Made by a program: the position numbers and the translations under genes. Below, one piece after another: positions 5,862-14,039 of a stretch of DNA of 16,421 nt. The notes under the pieces are model-generated. The model was not told the DNA's origin. It ran no database searches and was given only the letters and a program-made list of their open reading frames with translations. Position 1 is the stretch's first letter; each line of letters starts with the position of its first letter. Origin of the DNA: Actinomycetota bacterium (GTDB lineage Bacteria; Actinomycetota; Acidimicrobiia; IMCC26256; PALSA-610); NCBI GenBank assembly GCA_005779345.1, contig SXJQ01000116.1, positions 1 through 16,421 of the forward strand, written 5' to 3'.

Positions 5862-6723
5862 GAAGGGCACGTTGGCGCTCGTGGGCCCCGGACGCGCCGG
5901 CTCGACCGTCGCGCTCGCGCTCGCGGCGCAGGGGTACCAGGTCGTGGGGGTCGCGGGCCGGGCCGTCGACGCGGCGTCGACGCTGGCCGCGTCGGCCTGT
6001 CTCGACGCCGAGCCGCGTTTTGTCGCGCAGGTCGGTACCGGAGCGATGGTGGTGGTGATCGGCACGCCCGACGCGGCGATCGAGGCGACGGCCGAGGCGA
6101 TCGCACCGTCGCTCGAACCCGACGCGCTCGTCTTCCACCTCGCCGGCTCGCGCGGCCTCGAGGTGTTCGCGGAGCTGCGTGCGCGGCGCCCCGATGTGCG
6201 CATCGGCGCCCTGCATCCGCTGCAGTCGCTGCCGTCGACGAGCGCTGGCCTCGAACGCCTCCCCGGGTCGTGGGCCGCGATCGCGGGCGACGCCGAGATC
6301 GACCGCATCGCCGAACTGCTCGAGGTACGGGCGTTCCGTGTGGCCGATGGCGACCGCGAGCTGTACCACGCCGCGGCGGTGGTCGCCTCGAATCACCTCG
6401 TGGCGTTGCTCGGTCAGGTCGAGCGGCTCGCGGCTGCGGCCGGGGTGCCGTTCGACGCGTTCGCGCCGCTCGCTCGTGCGTCGGTCGAGAACGCGTTCGA
6501 TCTGGGGCCGCGTGCGGCACTCACCGGCCCGGTCGCGCGGGGCGACCTCGCGACCGTCGAGGGACATCTCGCGGCGATGGACGCGGGCGAACGCGACGCG
6601 TACCGGGCGTTGGCGCGCGAGGCCGCCCGGCTCGCCGAACGACGGGATCACGCGCTCGACCGTCTGCTCGACGACCTGCGGACGTTGCAGCCGCCCGACG
6701 GCGAGGAGAATCCGTCGTCATGA
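5830..6723 (+). CDS. Rossmann/DUF2520 oxidoreductase, candidate ketopantoate reductase
   Basis: The 297-residue product (289 if begun at the third GTG) has an N-terminal dinucleotide-binding fold with GPGRAG at 19-24. A second strand region, VVVIGTPDAAIEATAEAIA, is followed by HLAGSRG and then IGALHPLQSLPS with His129. The C-terminal all-helical DUF2520 domain includes LYHAAAVVASNHLVAL (Tyr179, Asn188, His189) and TGPVARGD. The fold is that of the 6-phosphogluconate dehydrogenase/ketopantoate reductase class. Mycobacterial Rv3603c occupies the same place before panC. The ATGA overlap with panC suggests a role in pantothenate synthesis, most simply NADPH-dependent reduction of ketopantoate; that role is inference. 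No start codon exists in this frame between the folK stop and GTG 5830. Confidence 0.85.
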   Translation: MTGPVTGPVTGKGTLALVGPGRAGSTVALALAAQGYQVVGVAGRAVDAASTLAASACLDAEPRFVAQVGTGAMVVVIGTPDAAIEATAEAIAPSLEPDALVFHLAGSRGLEVFAELRARRPDVRIGALHPLQSLPSTSAGLERLPGSWAAIAGDAEIDRIAELLEVRAFRVADGDRELYHAAAVVASNHLVALLGQVERLAAAAGVPFDAFAPLARASVENAFDLGPRAALTGPVARGDLATVEGHLAAMDAGERDAYRALAREAARLAERRDHALDRLLDDLRTLQPPDGEENPSS

Positions 6724-7577
6724 CCGAGGTCGTGTCGACCGTCGCGTCGGTCCGCGCTGCCGCCGACGCAGCGCGGGTCGCCGGCGGAACCGTTGGTCTC
6801 GTGCCGACCATGGGGTTCTTGCATGCGGGGCATCGGTCGCTCATGCATGCCGCGCGCTCGGAGTGCGATCTCGTGGTCGTGTCGGTGTTCGTCAACCCGA
6901 TGCAGTTCGGTCCGAACGAAGATCTCGACCGGTACCCACGCGACCTCGACGGCGATCTCGGCGCGTGTGCGGCCGAAGGCGTCGACCTCGTGTTCGCTCC
7001 GGGCGTGCGCGAGGTGTATCCGGAGTACCCGCCCGCGACGGTCGTCCATGTCGAGGGTCTCACCGAACGCCTCTGCGGCGCGAGCCGTCCGGGTCACTTC
7101 GACGGGGTCACGACGGTCGTCGCCAAGTTGTTCGCGATCATCGGACCGTGCCACGCGTACTTCGGCGAGAAGGACGCACAACAGCTCGCCGTCGTCCGGC
7201 GCATGGCGCTCGATCTGAACCTGCCTGTCGAGGTCGTCGGGTGCCCGATCGTGCGCGAGCCCGACGGTCTCGCGTTGTCGTCGCGGAACGCCTATCTCAC
7301 CGCGACCGAACGGGCCGTGGCTCCCGGGATCGCGCGCTCGTTGCGCGCCGCCTCGGCGGCGGTCGACGGCGGAGAGCGCGACGCCGCGGTCGTGATCGGC
7401 CTCGTCCGGGCCGCGCTCGACGCGATCCACGGGCTCGACATCGACTACGTCGAGTGTGTGGATGCCGACACGATCAGACCGATCGAGCGTCTGGGCGGCG
7501 AGGTGCTCCTCGCAGTCGCCGTTCGCCTCGGACAGACCCGGCTCATCGACAACGTGCGCTTTCGGCTCGCACCGTAG
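6720..7577 (+). CDS. panC: pantothenate synthetase (pantoate-beta-alanine ligase)
   Basis: PanC joins pantoate and beta-alanine through a pantoyl-adenylate intermediate, giving pantothenate. The 285 residues carry the HIGH-like nucleotide motif VPTMGFLHAGHRSLM and the pantoate-binding SVFVNPMQFGPNEDLDRYPR. They also carry GHFDGVTTVVAKLF, YFGEKDAQQLAVVRRM and the KMSKS-like REPDGLALSSRNAYL. Length and motif order are normal. The ATG overlaps the stop of the DUF2520 gene (ATGA), and GAGGAG at 6703-6708 is a usable binding site 11 bases upstream. In several Actinobacteria panD follows panC. Here panC ends 12 bases before nadB, so the source of beta-alanine is not encoded in this window. Confidence 0.97.
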   Translation: MTEVVSTVASVRAAADAARVAGGTVGLVPTMGFLHAGHRSLMHAARSECDLVVVSVFVNPMQFGPNEDLDRYPRDLDGDLGACAAEGVDLVFAPGVREVYPEYPPATVVHVEGLTERLCGASRPGHFDGVTTVVAKLFAIIGPCHAYFGEKDAQQLAVVRRMALDLNLPVEVVGCPIVREPDGLALSSRNAYLTATERAVAPGIARSLRAASAAVDGGERDAAVVIGLVRAALDAIHGLDIDYVECVDADTIRPIERLGGEVLLAVAVRLGQTRLIDNVRFRLAP

Positions 7578-7580
7578 GCT
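7575..7580 (+). promoter_or_regulatory. possible -10 box of nadB
   Basis: TAGGCT starts at the panC stop codon and lies nine bases before ATG 7590. No Shine-Dalgarno sequence precedes nadB (GGCGGGTCC only), so a transcript starting two or three bases before the ATG is plausible. The first three bases are fixed by the stop codon, which weakens the evidence. Confidence 0.3.
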
Positions 7581-7589
7581 GGCGGGTCC

Positions 7590-9212
7590 ATGTACGACCT
7601 CTTGGTGCTCGGGAGCGGTGTCGCGGGTCTTTCGACCGCATTGCGCGCGGCGGCGCGCGGCATGTCGGTCCTCGTGATGACGAAGGGCGAGCTGAGCCAG
7701 ACGGCCACCCGCTACGCGCAGGGCGGGGTCGCGGCCGCGCTCGAGGCGCCCGATTCCGCCGACCTCCATCAGGCCGACACGATGATCGCGGGTGCCGGGC
7801 TCTGCGATCCGGATGCGGTGCGCACGCTCGTCACCGAGGGCCCGCAGCGCGTGCGCGAGCTCGGCGAGCTGGGGGCGCGGTTCGACTCCGTCGCCGGGGA
7901 GCCGAGCGTCTGGCGACTCGCACGCGAGGGCGGCCACTCGTTGGCGCGCGTCGTGCACGCAGGCGGCGACGCCACCGGCGCCGAGATCGAGCGTGCGCTC
8001 GTCACCGCCGCGGAGCGGATCGCCATCGAGGTCAACGAGGGTTGGTTCGCGCTCGACCTGCTCGTGGAGCGCGGCCAGTGCGTCGGCGTCCTCGCGCTCG
8101 ACCCCGCGGGCGTCGTCCACAACGTGCGCGCGCTCGACACCGTGCTCGCCACCGGCGGCGCCGGCCAGTGCTTCGCGGTGACGACGAACCCCTCGTTGTC
8201 GACCGGCGATGGGATCGCGCTCGCGCTCCGCGCGGGTGTGGCCTGCGCCGACCTCGAATTCGTGCAGTTCCACCCGACGGCGCTGCACATCGACCGGATG
8301 CCTCGGCCGTTGCTGTCGGAGGCGCTGCGCGGCGAGGGCGCGATCCTGCGCGACGAGGTCGGCAACGCATTCATGGTCGGACGTCACGAGCTGCGCGACC
8401 TCGCGCCGCGCGATGTCGTGTCGCGCGCGATTGCCGAGCAGCTCCGCGAGACCGGCGTCGACCACGTCTGGCTCGACGCGACGATGATCGACGACATCGA
8501 ACTGCGGTTCCCGACGATCTTCGCAGCCTGCCGGTCGGCCGACCTCGACCCCAGAGTCGAGTGGCTCCCGGTGACGCCTGCGGCCCACTACCTCTGCGGC
8601 GGCGTACTCGCCGATCTCGACGGTGCGACCTCGCTCCCGCGCTTGTGGGCCTGTGGTGAGACGGCGTGCGCGGGCGTGCACGGCGCCAACCGCCTCGCCT
8701 CGAACTCACTCCTCGACGGGCTGGTGTTCGGCGCGCGCGTCGTCGAGGCGATCGCGGCGGGCAAGGTGACGGCCGACGATCGTGGCGCGATCTCGGGTGC
8801 TCTCACGCTCGAAGGCATCGGGCGGCTCGATCCCGATCCCGAGTTGCTGCCGCGAACGGATCCGGTCGATCCCGCGGCGCTGCGCGAAGCGGTGCAGCGC
8901 GTGATGACGCGTGAGGTCGGCGTGGTGCGCGACGCCGGCGGTCTCGACGTGGCGGCCAAGACGCTCGCCGATCTCGGTGCGCTCGGCGACGAACTCCCGG
9001 CCCGCGAGGTCGCGGCCTACGAAGTACGCAATCTGTTGCGGGTCGCAGCAGCGACGGTGGCCGGCGCGTCGGCCCGCGAGGAATCGCGCGGCGCGCACAC
9101 CCGCGCCGACTTCCCCGCAACGTCGGACGCGTTGCTCGGACGGTTCGTCGTCGCCGGGTCCGAGCCCGCGCGCTTCGTCGCCGCGGCGCGGCTCGCAGGA
9201 GGCGCACGGTGA
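7590..9212 (+). CDS. nadB: L-aspartate oxidase
   Basis: NadB is a flavoenzyme oxidising L-aspartate to iminoaspartate, which NadA condenses to quinolinate. The 540-residue length is typical. The FAD-binding GSGVAGLS is at 8-15, followed by TRYAQGGVAAAL, VLATGGAGQCF and the active-site region EFVQFHPTALH. Next come RDLAPRDVVSRAI and VTPAAHYLCGGV, then HGANRLASNSLLDGLVFG (GANR at 365-368). The C-terminal helical part has ESRGAHTRADFPA with the conserved Arg. These patterns separate NadB from succinate dehydrogenase flavoproteins. nadC overlaps its end by four bases (GTGA). nadA, often part of the same operon, is not present here. Confidence 0.96.
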   Translation: MYDLLVLGSGVAGLSTALRAAARGMSVLVMTKGELSQTATRYAQGGVAAALEAPDSADLHQADTMIAGAGLCDPDAVRTLVTEGPQRVRELGELGARFDSVAGEPSVWRLAREGGHSLARVVHAGGDATGAEIERALVTAAERIAIEVNEGWFALDLLVERGQCVGVLALDPAGVVHNVRALDTVLATGGAGQCFAVTTNPSLSTGDGIALALRAGVACADLEFVQFHPTALHIDRMPRPLLSEALRGEGAILRDEVGNAFMVGRHELRDLAPRDVVSRAIAEQLRETGVDHVWLDATMIDDIELRFPTIFAACRSADLDPRVEWLPVTPAAHYLCGGVLADLDGATSLPRLWACGETACAGVHGANRLASNSLLDGLVFGARVVEAIAAGKVTADDRGAISGALTLEGIGRLDPDPELLPRTDPVDPAALREAVQRVMTREVGVVRDAGGLDVAAKTLADLGALGDELPAREVAAYEVRNLLRVAAATVAGASAREESRGAHTRADFPATSDALLGRFVVAGSEPARFVAAARLAGGAR

Positions 9213-10057
9213 GCGATTTCGACCCGCCGCGCGGTGTGGTCGCGCAGGTGGTCGCGATGGCGCTCGCGGAGGATTTCGGGATTCTCGGCGACATCACCTC
9301 CCTCGCGACGATCCCGCGCGGCGCGCTCGCCGGAGCGGCGTTCGTCGCGCGCGGCGCGGGTGTGGTGGCGGGGACGGCCTCGGCCACCGAGGTTTTCCGA
9401 CAGGTCGATCGCTCGGTGGTGGTCACGTGGTTCGTCACCGATGGTTCGACCGTCGTACCCGGAACGGTGCTCGGGGAAGTCTCGGGCTACACCCGATCGT
9501 TGCTCGCCGGGGAGCGGGTGGCGCTCAACTTGTTGTCGCACCTCTCGGGAGTCGCGACCCTCACGCGCCGCTACGTCGACGCGATCGCGGCGGCGGGCGC
9601 CGCGACGCGCGTTCGCGACACGCGCAAGACGTTGCCGGGGCTGCGGGCGCTCCAGAAGGCTGCCGTGCGTGCGGGCGGCGGTGCGAACCATCGCGACTCG
9701 CTCTCCGACGCGGTGCTCGTGAAGGACAATCATCTCGCGGTGCTCGGGATCGCCGAGGCGGTCGCCGCTGCGCGCGACCGTTGGCCGGGTCGGGTCGTCG
9801 AGGTCGAGTGCGACACGCTGGAGCAAGTCGCTGCCGCCGTCGATGCCGGCTGCGACCTGGTACTCCTCGACAACATGGCCGTCGCCGAGGTCCGGACTGC
9901 GATCGAGTTGCTCGCGGGTGCCATCCCGGTCGAGGTGTCGGGTCGCGTGTCGCTCGACGACGTCGGCGAGTACGCGGCCGCGGGTGCCGACTACATCGCG
10001 GTCGGGGCCATCACCCACTCCGTGCCGGTGTTCGACATCGGCCTCGATCTCGGCTGA
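9209..10057 (+). CDS. nadC: nicotinate-nucleotide diphosphorylase (quinolinate phosphoribosyltransferase)
   Basis: NadC converts quinolinate and PRPP to nicotinate mononucleotide, with release of CO2 and diphosphate. The 282-residue protein has the N-terminal LAEDFGILGDITS pattern and NLLSHLSGVATLT. It then shows the quinolinate/PRPP site RDTRKTLPGLRALQKAAV (Arg136-Thr141 at its start), GGGANHRDSLSDAVLVKDNHL (Lys172-His175 near its end), VEVECDTLEQV, LLDNM and VEVSGRVSLDDV. All expected basic residues are visible. GTG 9209 overlaps the nadB stop and is preceded by AGGAGG at 9198-9203 with the proper spacing. coaX follows after 11 bases. Confidence 0.97.
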   Translation: MSDFDPPRGVVAQVVAMALAEDFGILGDITSLATIPRGALAGAAFVARGAGVVAGTASATEVFRQVDRSVVVTWFVTDGSTVVPGTVLGEVSGYTRSLLAGERVALNLLSHLSGVATLTRRYVDAIAAAGAATRVRDTRKTLPGLRALQKAAVRAGGGANHRDSLSDAVLVKDNHLAVLGIAEAVAAARDRWPGRVVEVECDTLEQVAAAVDAGCDLVLLDNMAVAEVRTAIELLAGAIPVEVSGRVSLDDVGEYAAAGADYIAVGAITHSVPVFDIGLDLG

Positions 10058-10068
10058 GGGGGAATCCC

Positions 10069-10833
10069 ATGCTGCTCGCCATCGATGCCGGGAACACCCA
10101 CACCGTCGTCGGCTTGTTCGACGGACGCGAACTCGTCGACCACTGGCGCATCGCGACCAACTCCGAGCGGACGAGCGACGAACTCGCGCTCATGATCCAG
10201 CAGTTCCTCGGCTTCCACGGGTTCAGCTTCGACGACGCCATCACGGGCGTCGCCGTGTCGTCGGGCGTGCCGTCGGTCACGGCCGCGCTCCGCGAGATGA
10301 CCGATCGCTACTTCGGGTTTCCTGCACTCGTGCTCGAGCCGGGGGTGCGGTCTGGAATGCCGATCCTGTACGACAACCCCAAGGAGGTCGGCGCCGATCG
10401 GATCGCCAACGCCGTCGGGGCCTTCGACCTCCATGGTGGACCGACGATCGTGGTCGACTTCGGCACCGCGACCACGATCGAGGCGATCAGCGCGAAGGGC
10501 GAGTATCTCGGGGGCGCGATCGTCCCCGGGATCGAGATCAGCCTCGACGCGTTGTTCGGTCGGGCTGCCGGTCTGCGGCGGGTCGAGCTCGTCGCACCAC
10601 GGCACATCATCGGCAAGAGCACACTCGAGTCGATCCAGTCGGGTGTGATCTACGGGTTCTCCGGTCAGGTCGACGCGCTCGTCGAACGCTTCCAGGCCGA
10701 GCTCGGGCCGTGCACCGTGATCGCGACCGGGGGTCTCGCCGAACTGGTCGGACCCCACACGCGCACCGTTCAGCACTACGAACCCTGGCTCACGCTCTAC
10801 GGGTTGCGCATCGTCTTCGAGAGGAACAAGTGA
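10069..10833 (+). CDS. coaX: type III pantothenate kinase
   Basis: CoaX phosphorylates pantothenate, the first step from pantothenate to coenzyme A. The type III enzyme belongs to the ASKHA kinase fold and, unlike CoaA, is not feedback-inhibited by CoA. In the 254-residue product, phosphate-binding motif 1 is AIDAGNTHTVVGLF (Asp6). NPKEVGADRIANAVGAF carries the catalytic-type Asp110, DFGTATTIEAI carries Asp130, and YLGGAIVPGIEIS follows. VIATGGLAELV near the C terminus is the last nucleotide-binding segment. Start ATG 10069 has GAGGGGGA just upstream, overlapping the nadC stop. The lysS start GTG overlaps the coaX end by four bases. The coaX-lysS order is conserved in mycobacteria. Confidence 0.97.
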   Translation: MLLAIDAGNTHTVVGLFDGRELVDHWRIATNSERTSDELALMIQQFLGFHGFSFDDAITGVAVSSGVPSVTAALREMTDRYFGFPALVLEPGVRSGMPILYDNPKEVGADRIANAVGAFDLHGGPTIVVDFGTATTIEAISAKGEYLGGAIVPGIEISLDALFGRAAGLRRVELVAPRHIIGKSTLESIQSGVIYGFSGQVDALVERFQAELGPCTVIATGGLAELVGPHTRTVQHYEPWLTLYGLRIVFERNK

Positions 10834-12383
10834 CCGACACGCACGACGACACGCCCCCCGATCTCGAGGGAGTCGGAGCCGACGAACGCCGCAAGCGGAT
10901 CGACAAGGTCGCTCGGCTGCGCGCCGACGGGCACGATCCATACCCGGTGCGCTTCGACCGCTCCCACACGTGCGCCGAACTCCACGCCGGGTTCGGCTCC
11001 CTCGAACCGGGCGCCGAGACCACTGAGGTCGCGCGGATCGCCGGGCGGATCCTGCTCCGGCGCGATCAGGGCAAGTTGGTGTTCGCCACCGTTCGCGACG
11101 GGACCGCGAGTGTGCAGCTCTTCGTGAGCAAGTCGGTGGTCGGTGACGACGCGTTCGCCGCGTTCGGCGATCTCGATCTCGGCGACTGGGTCGGCGTCGA
11201 GGGCGTCGTGATGAAGACCCGCAAGGGCGAACTGTCGATCAAGGTCGCGCACGCGCAGCTCCTCGCGAAGTCGCTCCGACCGATGCCCGACAAGTGGCAC
11301 GGACTCGCCGACGTCGACATGCGCTACCGCCGGCGCTACGTCGATCTCATCGCCAACGACGAGTCGCGGCGGGTGTTCGAGATCCGTTTCGGTGCCATCG
11401 CTGCGATCCGCGCGTTTCTTGCCGAACGCGGTTTCGTCGAGGTCGAGACACCGGTGCTCCAGCCGATCGCGGGTGGCGCGACCGCCCGCCCCTTCATGAC
11501 CCACCACAACGCGCTCGACATGGAGTTCGCGTTGCGCATCGCTCCCGAGCTCTACCTCAAACGCTTGATCGTCGGCGGGTTCGAGAAGGTGTACGAGATC
11601 GGGCGCGTGTTTCGCAACGAAGGGGTCTCGACGCGCCACAATCCCGAGTTCACGATGTTCGAGCTGTACCAGGCGTTCGTCGACTATCACGACATCGCTG
11701 TCCTCACCGAGGAGATCATCGCGGCCGCTGCGCTTGCGACGATCGGCACGACGGTGGTCGACTGGGACGGGCGTGCGATCGACCTGACGCCACCGCTTCG
11801 CCGGGCGACTCTGCTCGACCTCGTTCGTGAGCACGCGGGCCTCGACCTCCACCCGAGCCAACCGATCGAGTCGCTGCGCGCCCACTGCGACGCGCTCGAG
11901 ATTCCCTACGAACAGGTGTGGGGGACCGGCAAGTTGATCCTCGAGATCTACGAGAAGACGACCGAGCACGCGCTCATCGACCCCACGTTCGTCATGGGAT
12001 ATCCGCGCGAGGTCTCTCCCTTCGCGCGCGCACACCGCGACGACGACACGCTCAGCGAGCGGTGGGAACTCATCGTCGCCGGCCGCGAGCTCGGCAACGC
12101 CTTCAGCGAGCTCAACGACCCGATCGATCAACGCCATCGGTTCGAGGACCAGGCGCGACTCAAGCACCTCGGCGACGACGAGGCTCAGGCCATGGACGAG
12201 GATTACGTCCGGGCGCTCGAGTACGGGTTGCCGCCGACGGGAGGTGTCGGATTCGGCATCGACCGGCTGGTCATGCTGCTCGCGGGCGTGACGTCGATCC
12301 GCGATGTCGTCCTCTTTCCCCATCTGCGGCCCGAACGCTACGCCGACGACCGCGTGCGCGAGGATGGTGCAGGAGGCGAGTGA
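10830..12383 (+). CDS. lysS: lysyl-tRNA synthetase, class II
   Basis: LysS charges tRNA-Lys with lysine. The 517 residues comprise an N-terminal OB-fold anticodon domain (about 70-165, with GRILLRRDQGKLVFATVRDG) and a class II catalytic core. Motif 1 lies around FLAERGFVEVETPVLQP. ALRIAPELYLKRLIVGG and motif 2 VFRNEGVSTRHNPEFTMFE follow. GRELGNAFSELNDP and motif 3 GGVGFGIDRLVMLLAG complete the site. No membrane domain of the LysX type is fused. GTG 10830 overlaps the coaX stop; GAGAGG lies a few bases upstream. The stop TGA (12381-12383) shares one base with the ATG of the next gene. Confidence 0.97.
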   Translation: MTDTHDDTPPDLEGVGADERRKRIDKVARLRADGHDPYPVRFDRSHTCAELHAGFGSLEPGAETTEVARIAGRILLRRDQGKLVFATVRDGTASVQLFVSKSVVGDDAFAAFGDLDLGDWVGVEGVVMKTRKGELSIKVAHAQLLAKSLRPMPDKWHGLADVDMRYRRRYVDLIANDESRRVFEIRFGAIAAIRAFLAERGFVEVETPVLQPIAGGATARPFMTHHNALDMEFALRIAPELYLKRLIVGGFEKVYEIGRVFRNEGVSTRHNPEFTMFELYQAFVDYHDIAVLTEEIIAAAALATIGTTVVDWDGRAIDLTPPLRRATLLDLVREHAGLDLHPSQPIESLRAHCDALEIPYEQVWGTGKLILEIYEKTTEHALIDPTFVMGYPREVSPFARAHRDDDTLSERWELIVAGRELGNAFSELNDPIDQRHRFEDQARLKHLGDDEAQAMDEDYVRALEYGLPPTGGVGFGIDRLVMLLAGVTSIRDVVLFPHLRPERYADDRVREDGAGGE

Positions 12384-13354
12384 TGGCGGCACGAGTCCTG
12401 GTCACGGGGATGGGCGGCGAGCTCGGGACGGGCGTCGCACAGCTTCTTGAGTCCCGCGCCGATGTCGGCGAGATCCACGGCGTCGATTTCGTCCCGCCGC
12501 GTCGGCGCCTGCGGCGCGCGGAGTTCCATCGCATCGACCCGCGTCGCCGTGAGCGCCTGCGCGATTTCGTGCTCGAGTACGCGCCCACCCACGTCGCACA
12601 CTTCGGTGTGTACGAACCGGCCTCGCGCATGGATCCGGTCGCGGCGGCCGAGCGCACCGAGCTCTGTTCGGCGACCGCGCTCTCGGCCGCGTCGCGCGCG
12701 GGGGCCCTCGAAGCTGTCGTGGTGCGTTCGGGCCTCGAGGTCTACGGGCCGCCGCGGAGTCGTGCGTCGGTCCCCGACGAGCAGGTTCCGCCCTCGCCGC
12801 GCGTGCCGTACGGGATGTCGTTGCTGCGGGTGGAGACGATCGCGGCGTCGATCGGGCGGCGGCTCGAGATCCCGGTCGCCGCGCTCCGGTACGCGCCGAT
12901 CGTCGGGTCGCACGTCCCGAGCCCGCTCGGGCGCCTGCTGCGGCTGCCGCTCGTGCCCGTTCCCGCGTTCAGCGACCCGCCGTTCTCGTTGCTCCACCCC
13001 GACGACGCGTGTCGGGCGATGGTCCAGGCGTTGCTGGTCGGTTTCGACGGACCGGTCAACGTCGTCGGGCTCGGCGCGGCGAGTCCGTGGCAGGCCGCGC
13101 GGCTCGGCGGTCGGATCCCGGTGCCCGTCGCACCGTTCGCCTGGACGGGCGCGGCGCGCGCCGCCGAGTTGCTCGGCGCTGCGGTCGCCCCCCACGTCAT
13201 CGAGCTGATGCGCTGCGGCCGTACCGGCAGCGGCGCTCGTGCGGTGTCCGAACTCGGGCTCGGCGAGCTGCGCAGCACCCAGGAGATCCTGGCCGAACTC
13301 TACGAATGGGCCGAGATCGTCCCGCTCTCGGGTCTCCGGCAGGCCGTCGCGTGA
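12383..13354 (+). CDS. NAD-dependent epimerase/dehydratase-like protein (SDR fold, Rv0501-like)
   Basis: The 323-residue product has an N-terminal Rossmann motif TGMGGELG at 8-15 and the GVDFVPPRRR strand end. It continues as an extended SDR with HVAHFGVYEP and VVRSGLEVYGPP. The place where the catalytic YxxxK should be reads YGMSL (143-147): the tyrosine is present but the lysine is Leu147. The second half has RYAPIVGSHVPSPLGRLL, FSLLHPDDACRAMVQALL and GRIPVPVAPF, ending with PLSGLRQAVA. From memory this resembles mycobacterial Rv0501 (galE2), which also ends in SGLR and sits next to an acyltransferase gene. The start ATG has AGGAGG at 12371-12376. The substrate is unknown; an NAD-binding non-catalytic role is possible. 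Confidence 0.8.
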   Translation: MAARVLVTGMGGELGTGVAQLLESRADVGEIHGVDFVPPRRRLRRAEFHRIDPRRRERLRDFVLEYAPTHVAHFGVYEPASRMDPVAAAERTELCSATALSAASRAGALEAVVVRSGLEVYGPPRSRASVPDEQVPPSPRVPYGMSLLRVETIAASIGRRLEIPVAALRYAPIVGSHVPSPLGRLLRLPLVPVPAFSDPPFSLLHPDDACRAMVQALLVGFDGPVNVVGLGAASPWQAARLGGRIPVPVAPFAWTGAARAAELLGAAVAPHVIELMRCGRTGSGARAVSELGLGELRSTQEILAELYEWAEIVPLSGLRQAVA

Positions 13355-14037
13355 GCCCGCTGCATGCCGCCGCCTACGGACTCGACGCCGACCGCGTCGG
13401 TGCCGCGCCCGGCGTCGCGTCGCTCGTGCGCCGGCGCTTCGGCGGTCGGTTCTTCATCGATCCGTTCGGCCTCGACCCCCAGCTGTGCGATGTCGTCGCT
13501 CCCTGGATCGGTGCCGCGGTGCGGGTCGACGTCGAAGGTGCCGAGCACCTGCCGACGAGCGGTCCCGCGGTGCTGATCGCGAACCGTGGCCTCGGCCTTG
13601 CCGAGCCGGCGGCGTTGTCGGTCGCGGTGCGCCGCGCCGTGGGCCGTCGCCTCCGGGTCGTCGGTGCCCCCGACCTGCGGGTGGCCGGCGGTTGGTTCCG
13701 ACGGTTCGGCGCCATCGCGGGCTCGGCCGGCGATCTCGGCGCCGCGCTGCGCGCCGGCCACCTCGTGGCGGTGCCACTCGCGCCGACCTGGTTGCGCTCG
13801 GGCGCCGGCCAACCGCCGCTCGAGCTGTTGCAGGCGATGCTCGTCGCCCCGGTCCTGCCGGTCGCGATCCGACCCGACGGGCCCTTCGGGACGCCGACGA
13901 GTTGGTCGGTGACGATCTCGGAGGCGGTGCCGGTCGACCCGAGCTACGACCTCGACGATCCGCTCGCGGCCGCCGAGCTCGCCGAGGCCGTGCGCGCGCG
14001 GGTCGACGGCCTGCTCGGCGTCGCGGTGGACGCCTGA
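13351..14037 (+). CDS. PlsC-type acyltransferase-fold protein with degenerate active site
   Basis: This 228-residue protein lies where Rv0502-like glycerolipid acyltransferases lie relative to their epimerase partner. The middle matches that family: VDVEGAEHLPTSGPAVLIAN (~58-78), then LSVAVRRAVGRRLRVVGAPD, and a strand LPVAIRPDGPFG. The acyltransferase motif expected to read NHxxxxD is NRGLGLAEP (78-86), so the catalytic histidine is Arg79. The later FPEG motif is replaced by VPLAPTWLRSG. I therefore infer an acyltransferase fold that probably cannot acylate by the usual mechanism. GTG 13351 overlaps the epimerase-like stop (GTGA), so the two products are likely made together. No convincing transmembrane segment is seen. 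The family assignment rests on partial motifs and neighbourhood. Confidence 0.6.
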   Translation: MSPLHAAAYGLDADRVGAAPGVASLVRRRFGGRFFIDPFGLDPQLCDVVAPWIGAAVRVDVEGAEHLPTSGPAVLIANRGLGLAEPAALSVAVRRAVGRRLRVVGAPDLRVAGGWFRRFGAIAGSAGDLGAALRAGHLVAVPLAPTWLRSGAGQPPLELLQAMLVAPVLPVAIRPDGPFGTPTSWSVTISEAVPVDPSYDLDDPLAAAELAEAVRARVDGLLGVAVDA

Positions 14038-14039
14038 CC

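Noticed and set aside
6179..8659. 826-codon open frame on the plus strand
   Set aside because: It runs out of frame across the DUF2520 gene, panC and nadB, all of which have full family motifs. The translation is rich in Arg/Ala/Ser without domains, as expected of shadow frames in GC-rich DNA.
6648..8681. 677-codon open frame on the minus strand
   Set aside because: Antisense shadow of panC and nadB; low-complexity charged translation and no recognisable motif.
10797..12392. 531-codon open frame on the minus strand
   Set aside because: Antisense to nearly all of lysS; long only because stop codons are rare opposite GC-rich codons.
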